Assembly: GCA_022340285.1 (NCBI GenBank)
Contig: JAJDOG010000084.1
Span: forward strand, 88,721 to 152,720
Source: Betaproteobacteria bacterium
GTDB lineage: Bacteria; Pseudomonadota; Gammaproteobacteria; Burkholderiales; SG8-39
Length of the DNA: 64,000 nt
Direction: 5' to 3'
Shown: positions 61,962-64,000 of the stretch, one piece after another
Numbering within the stretch: the first letter of the stretch is position 1
How the letters are laid out: each line of letters starts with the position of its first letter
Position numbers and translations under genes: made by a program
The notes under the pieces: generated by a model
Told to the model about the DNA's origin: nothing
Seen by the model: only the letters and a program-made list of their open reading frames with translations
Databases searched by the model: none

Positions 61962-62852
61962 ATGGCGAAGCTGATTCTCAGTATGGATGGGCTGGTGCTG
62001 AAGGAGATCACGCTCACTAAGGAGCGCACCACCATCGGCCGCAAGCCGCATAACGACATCCAGATCGACAACCTGGCCGTGTCGGGCGAGCATGCCGTCA
62101 TCGTCACGATCCTGAACGATTCGTTTCTCGAGGACCTGGGAAGCACGAATGGGACGTTGGTGAACGGACAGCCGATCAAGAAGCACTTCCTGCAGAACGC
62201 GGACGTGATCGAGCTCGGCAAGTACCGGCTGAAGTACGTCTCGGACGGACCGGCCGCGGCGAAGGGGCCGCAGGACTTCGAGAAGACCATGGTGATCCGG
62301 CCGGGCAGCATGCCAAAACCCGGCCCGGCGCCGGACGCCTCGCCGTCCCCGTCTCCGTCAACCTCGCAGCCCGCGAACACGATGGGTACCTCGCAGGGCA
62401 TGCCCAGCATGGGGACCTCGCAGGGAATGACCACGCCCGGAACTTCGCAGGGGATGGCGACGCCGGGAACGCCGAACTCCGGTAACTCCCAGGGAATGCC
62501 CACGCTGGGCACCTCGCAGGGTATGCCCGCAGTCGGCACTTCCCAGCCGCAGCCGGCCATGAGCACCTCACAGCCGGTGGCAGGGGGACGCGTCGCGGCG
62601 ATCCAGATCCTCACGGGCGCGAACGCCGGCAAGGAAATGGAGCTCACCAAGGCGCTCACCACGCTCGGCAAGCCCGGCGTGCAGGTCGCGGTGATCACGA
62701 AGCGACCGCAGGGCTACTTCATCACGCATGTCGAGGGCACCAACTTCCCGATCGTGAACGGCAAGGCGGTGGATGCCCAGGCCCATCCGCTGAACGACCA
62801 CGACGTTCTCGAGCTGGCGGGCGTGAAAATGGAGTTCTTCTTCAAGACCTGA
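61962..62852 (+). CDS. FHA-domain protein with GTSQGM repeats
   Basis: 296 residues from ATG 61962. Residues 20-90 are an FHA domain (TTIGRKPHNDIQIDNLAVSGEHA, DLGSTNGTLVNG) that reads phospho-Thr. Residues 140-205 are a linker of repeated GTSQGM-type units (about six imperfect copies rich in Thr, Ser, Pro and Met). Residues 210-296 look like a second, degenerate FHA-like domain (GKEMELTKALTTLGKPGVQ, FPIVNGKAVDAQAHPLNDHDVLELAGVKMEF). The Thr-rich linker could be a kinase target. Cotranscribed with the kinase and phosphatase. Confidence 0.85.
   Translation: MAKLILSMDGLVLKEITLTKERTTIGRKPHNDIQIDNLAVSGEHAVIVTILNDSFLEDLGSTNGTLVNGQPIKKHFLQNADVIELGKYRLKYVSDGPAAAKGPQDFEKTMVIRPGSMPKPGPAPDASPSPSPSTSQPANTMGTSQGMPSMGTSQGMTTPGTSQGMATPGTPNSGNSQGMPTLGTSQGMPAVGTSQPQPAMSTSQPVAGGRVAAIQILTGANAGKEMELTKALTTLGKPGVQVAVITKRPQGYFITHVEGTNFPIVNGKAVDAQAHPLNDHDVLELAGVKMEFFFKT
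62350..62560 (+). repeat. Imperfect in-gene repeat encoding the GTSQGM linker
   Basis: About six copies of a GGnACnTCnCAGGGnATG-like unit with variable 6-15 base spacers. The reading frame is kept, and the copies differ mainly at third codon positions, so the repeat is old or selected at protein level. Confidence 0.6.
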
Positions 62853-62886
62853 CGAGAAGTCCACCGGGCACGCGGGCGACGGAGGA

Positions 62887-64000
62887 GTGAAGCAACATCT
62901 CGTCAGGGTCGTGCTCGGACTCGTGGTGCTGGCGGTATTCCTCGGTCATGCCGCCAGGATTTACCAGATCGGCCTCGTCACGCGTCTGGATCTGATCACC
63001 TACGACGCGCGGCTGCGCCTGACGATGCCCGGCGGCGTCGACGAGCGCATCGTCATTCTCGATATCGACGAGAAAAGCCTGGCGATGCCCGAGCTGGGAC
63101 GCTGGCCCTGGGGACGCGACAAGGTTGCCGAGATCGTCAACAAGCTGTTCGACAAGTACGGAATCATCGCGCTGGGGTTCGACGTGGTCAACGCGGAGCC
63201 GGATACCTCGAGCGGCCTGCCGGTACTCGAGCGCCTGGCGGCCACGGAGCTCAAGGACAACACCGGCTACCAGACAGCCATCGCGGACCTGCGGCTGAGC
63301 CTCGATCACGACGCGCTCTTCGCGAAAGCGATCAAGGGGCGCCCCGTGGTTCTCGGCTACTATTTCACCAGCGTGCGGGACGCGCGGCGAAGCGGGGTGA
63401 TTCCTCCACCGGTGTTGCCGGCCGGCACGTTCGCGGGGCGTCCGATTCCCTTCACGAACTGGGATGGATTCGGCGGCAATCTGCCGCAGTTCCAGGCCGC
63501 CGCCGCGGGGGCGGGGCATTTCAACCCGATGGTCGATGAGGACGGCATCGTCCGGCGGGTGCCGATGCTGGCCGAGTACGACAAGGCTTTCTACGAGCCG
63601 CTGTCCCTGGTCCTGGTGCGCATGTTGCTCGGGTTCCCCGAGGTCAAGCCGGGCTATCCGCCGGAACGATTCATGAGCCGCAACTACTCCGGTCTCGAAT
63701 GGATCAGCGCAGGGAAGGCCCGCGTGCCGGTGGACGAGAACGCCGCCGCCCTGATCCCGTACCGTGGCTACGAGGGCAGCTTCCCCTACATCTCACTCGC
63801 GGACGTCTACCTCGACAAGGTGGACGAGAAGCGGTTGCGGGGTCGTATCGCGCTGGTGGGTACATCCGCGCCGGGGTTGGTGGATCTGCGGGCGACGCCG
63901 GTGGGCAGCGCCTTTCCCGGGGTGGAGATTCACGCGAACCTGATCGCCGGAATGCTGGATGGAAATATCAAGATGCGGCCTGCCTACGTCCTGGGCGCCG
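62887..64000 (+). CDS. CHASE2-domain sensor protein (3-prime truncated by window)
   Basis: The frame is open from GTG 62887 to the window edge (371 codons). GGAGGA touches the GTG, so the true start could be a few codons later. A membrane segment (VVLGLVVLAVFLGHAA) is followed by a CHASE2 domain: TYDARLRLTMP, RIVILDIDEKSLAMPELGRWPWGRDKVAEIV, GHFNPMVDEDGIVRRVP and RIALVGTSAPGLVDLRATPVG. The output domain lies outside the window; adenylate/guanylate cyclase is the commonest partner for this layout but is a guess. Confidence 0.85.
   Translation, partial: MKQHLVRVVLGLVVLAVFLGHAARIYQIGLVTRLDLITYDARLRLTMPGGVDERIVILDIDEKSLAMPELGRWPWGRDKVAEIVNKLFDKYGIIALGFDVVNAEPDTSSGLPVLERLAATELKDNTGYQTAIADLRLSLDHDALFAKAIKGRPVVLGYYFTSVRDARRSGVIPPPVLPAGTFAGRPIPFTNWDGFGGNLPQFQAAAAGAGHFNPMVDEDGIVRRVPMLAEYDKAFYEPLSLVLVRMLLGFPEVKPGYPPERFMSRNYSGLEWISAGKARVPVDENAAALIPYRGYEGSFPYISLADVYLDKVDEKRLRGRIALVGTSAPGLVDLRATPVGSAFPGVEIHANLIAGMLDGNIKMRPAYVLGA

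Overview
The window is about 64 kb of dense, GC-rich proteobacterial chromosome. Short intergenic gaps, ATGA start/stop overlaps, the cysI-DUF934-cysH-cobA order beside a CysB-type regulator, and SucC/SucD of the usual betaproteobacterial type suggest a betaproteobacterium, probably a poorly characterised Burkholderiales-like lineage. That placement is inference. I see no rRNA, tRNA, CRISPR array, prophage or complete insertion sequence.

Layout. 1-4.4 kb: end of a hydrolase-like gene, a ChaN-PDZ protein, an M1-type peptidase and an unknown protein. 4.4-9.2 kb: assimilatory sulfate reduction genes with divergent cysB. 9.2-17.6 kb: mixed housekeeping and unknown genes (MDR oxidoreductase, MAPEG protein, thioesterase, epimerase, glycerol kinase, DUF2889). 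17.7-20.9 kb: sucCD and an exported alpha/beta hydrolase. 21.0-25.6 kb: a two-subunit NAD-dependent molybdenum/tungsten formate dehydrogenase with a fused diaphorase subunit.

26.0-47.6 kb is the most unusual part: a one-carbon island. It holds a PanB-like enzyme, a GntR regulator, a UroD-type methyltransferase fused to a corrinoid domain (architecture of chloromethane enzyme CmuA), a fatty-acid-hydroxylase-like protein, a TRAP transporter, an FAD oxidoreductase, a separate corrinoid protein with its own UroD-type methyltransferase, a pterin-binding methyltransferase, a corrinoid activator, a MetV-MetF fusion, DUF1638, a PhyH dioxygenase, an APH-like kinase, a divergent enolase and formate-THF ligase. 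Read together with the formate dehydrogenase, this gives a plausible route: methyl donor -> methyl-corrinoid -> methyl-THF -> methylene-THF -> formyl-THF -> formate -> CO2. FolD/FchA-type steps are not in the window and the methyl donor is unknown.

47.8-53.2 kb: TerC, a universal stress protein, a tripartite tricarboxylate transporter and a kinase-BON fusion. 53.2-58.1 kb: a Crp/Fnr regulator divergent from oxalyl-CoA decarboxylase, formyl-CoA transferase and a formyl-THF hydrolase-like protein, which also produce one-carbon units. 58.5-64 kb: CHASE2-Ser/Thr kinase, PP2C phosphatase, FHA protein and the start of another CHASE2 protein.

Two sets of shared operator-like sites tie the one-carbon genes together. 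Seven TTGAC-N4-GTCAA-like palindromes lie upstream of sucC, formate dehydrogenase, both corrinoid operons, fhs, tctC and oxc, four to five of them at the same distance from a -10-like hexamer. Four RYATRY-N5-RYATRY palindromes lie upstream of the panB-like gene, both corrinoid units and the hydroxylase/TRAP unit. The Crp/Fnr and GntR regulators encoded here are the obvious candidate binders.
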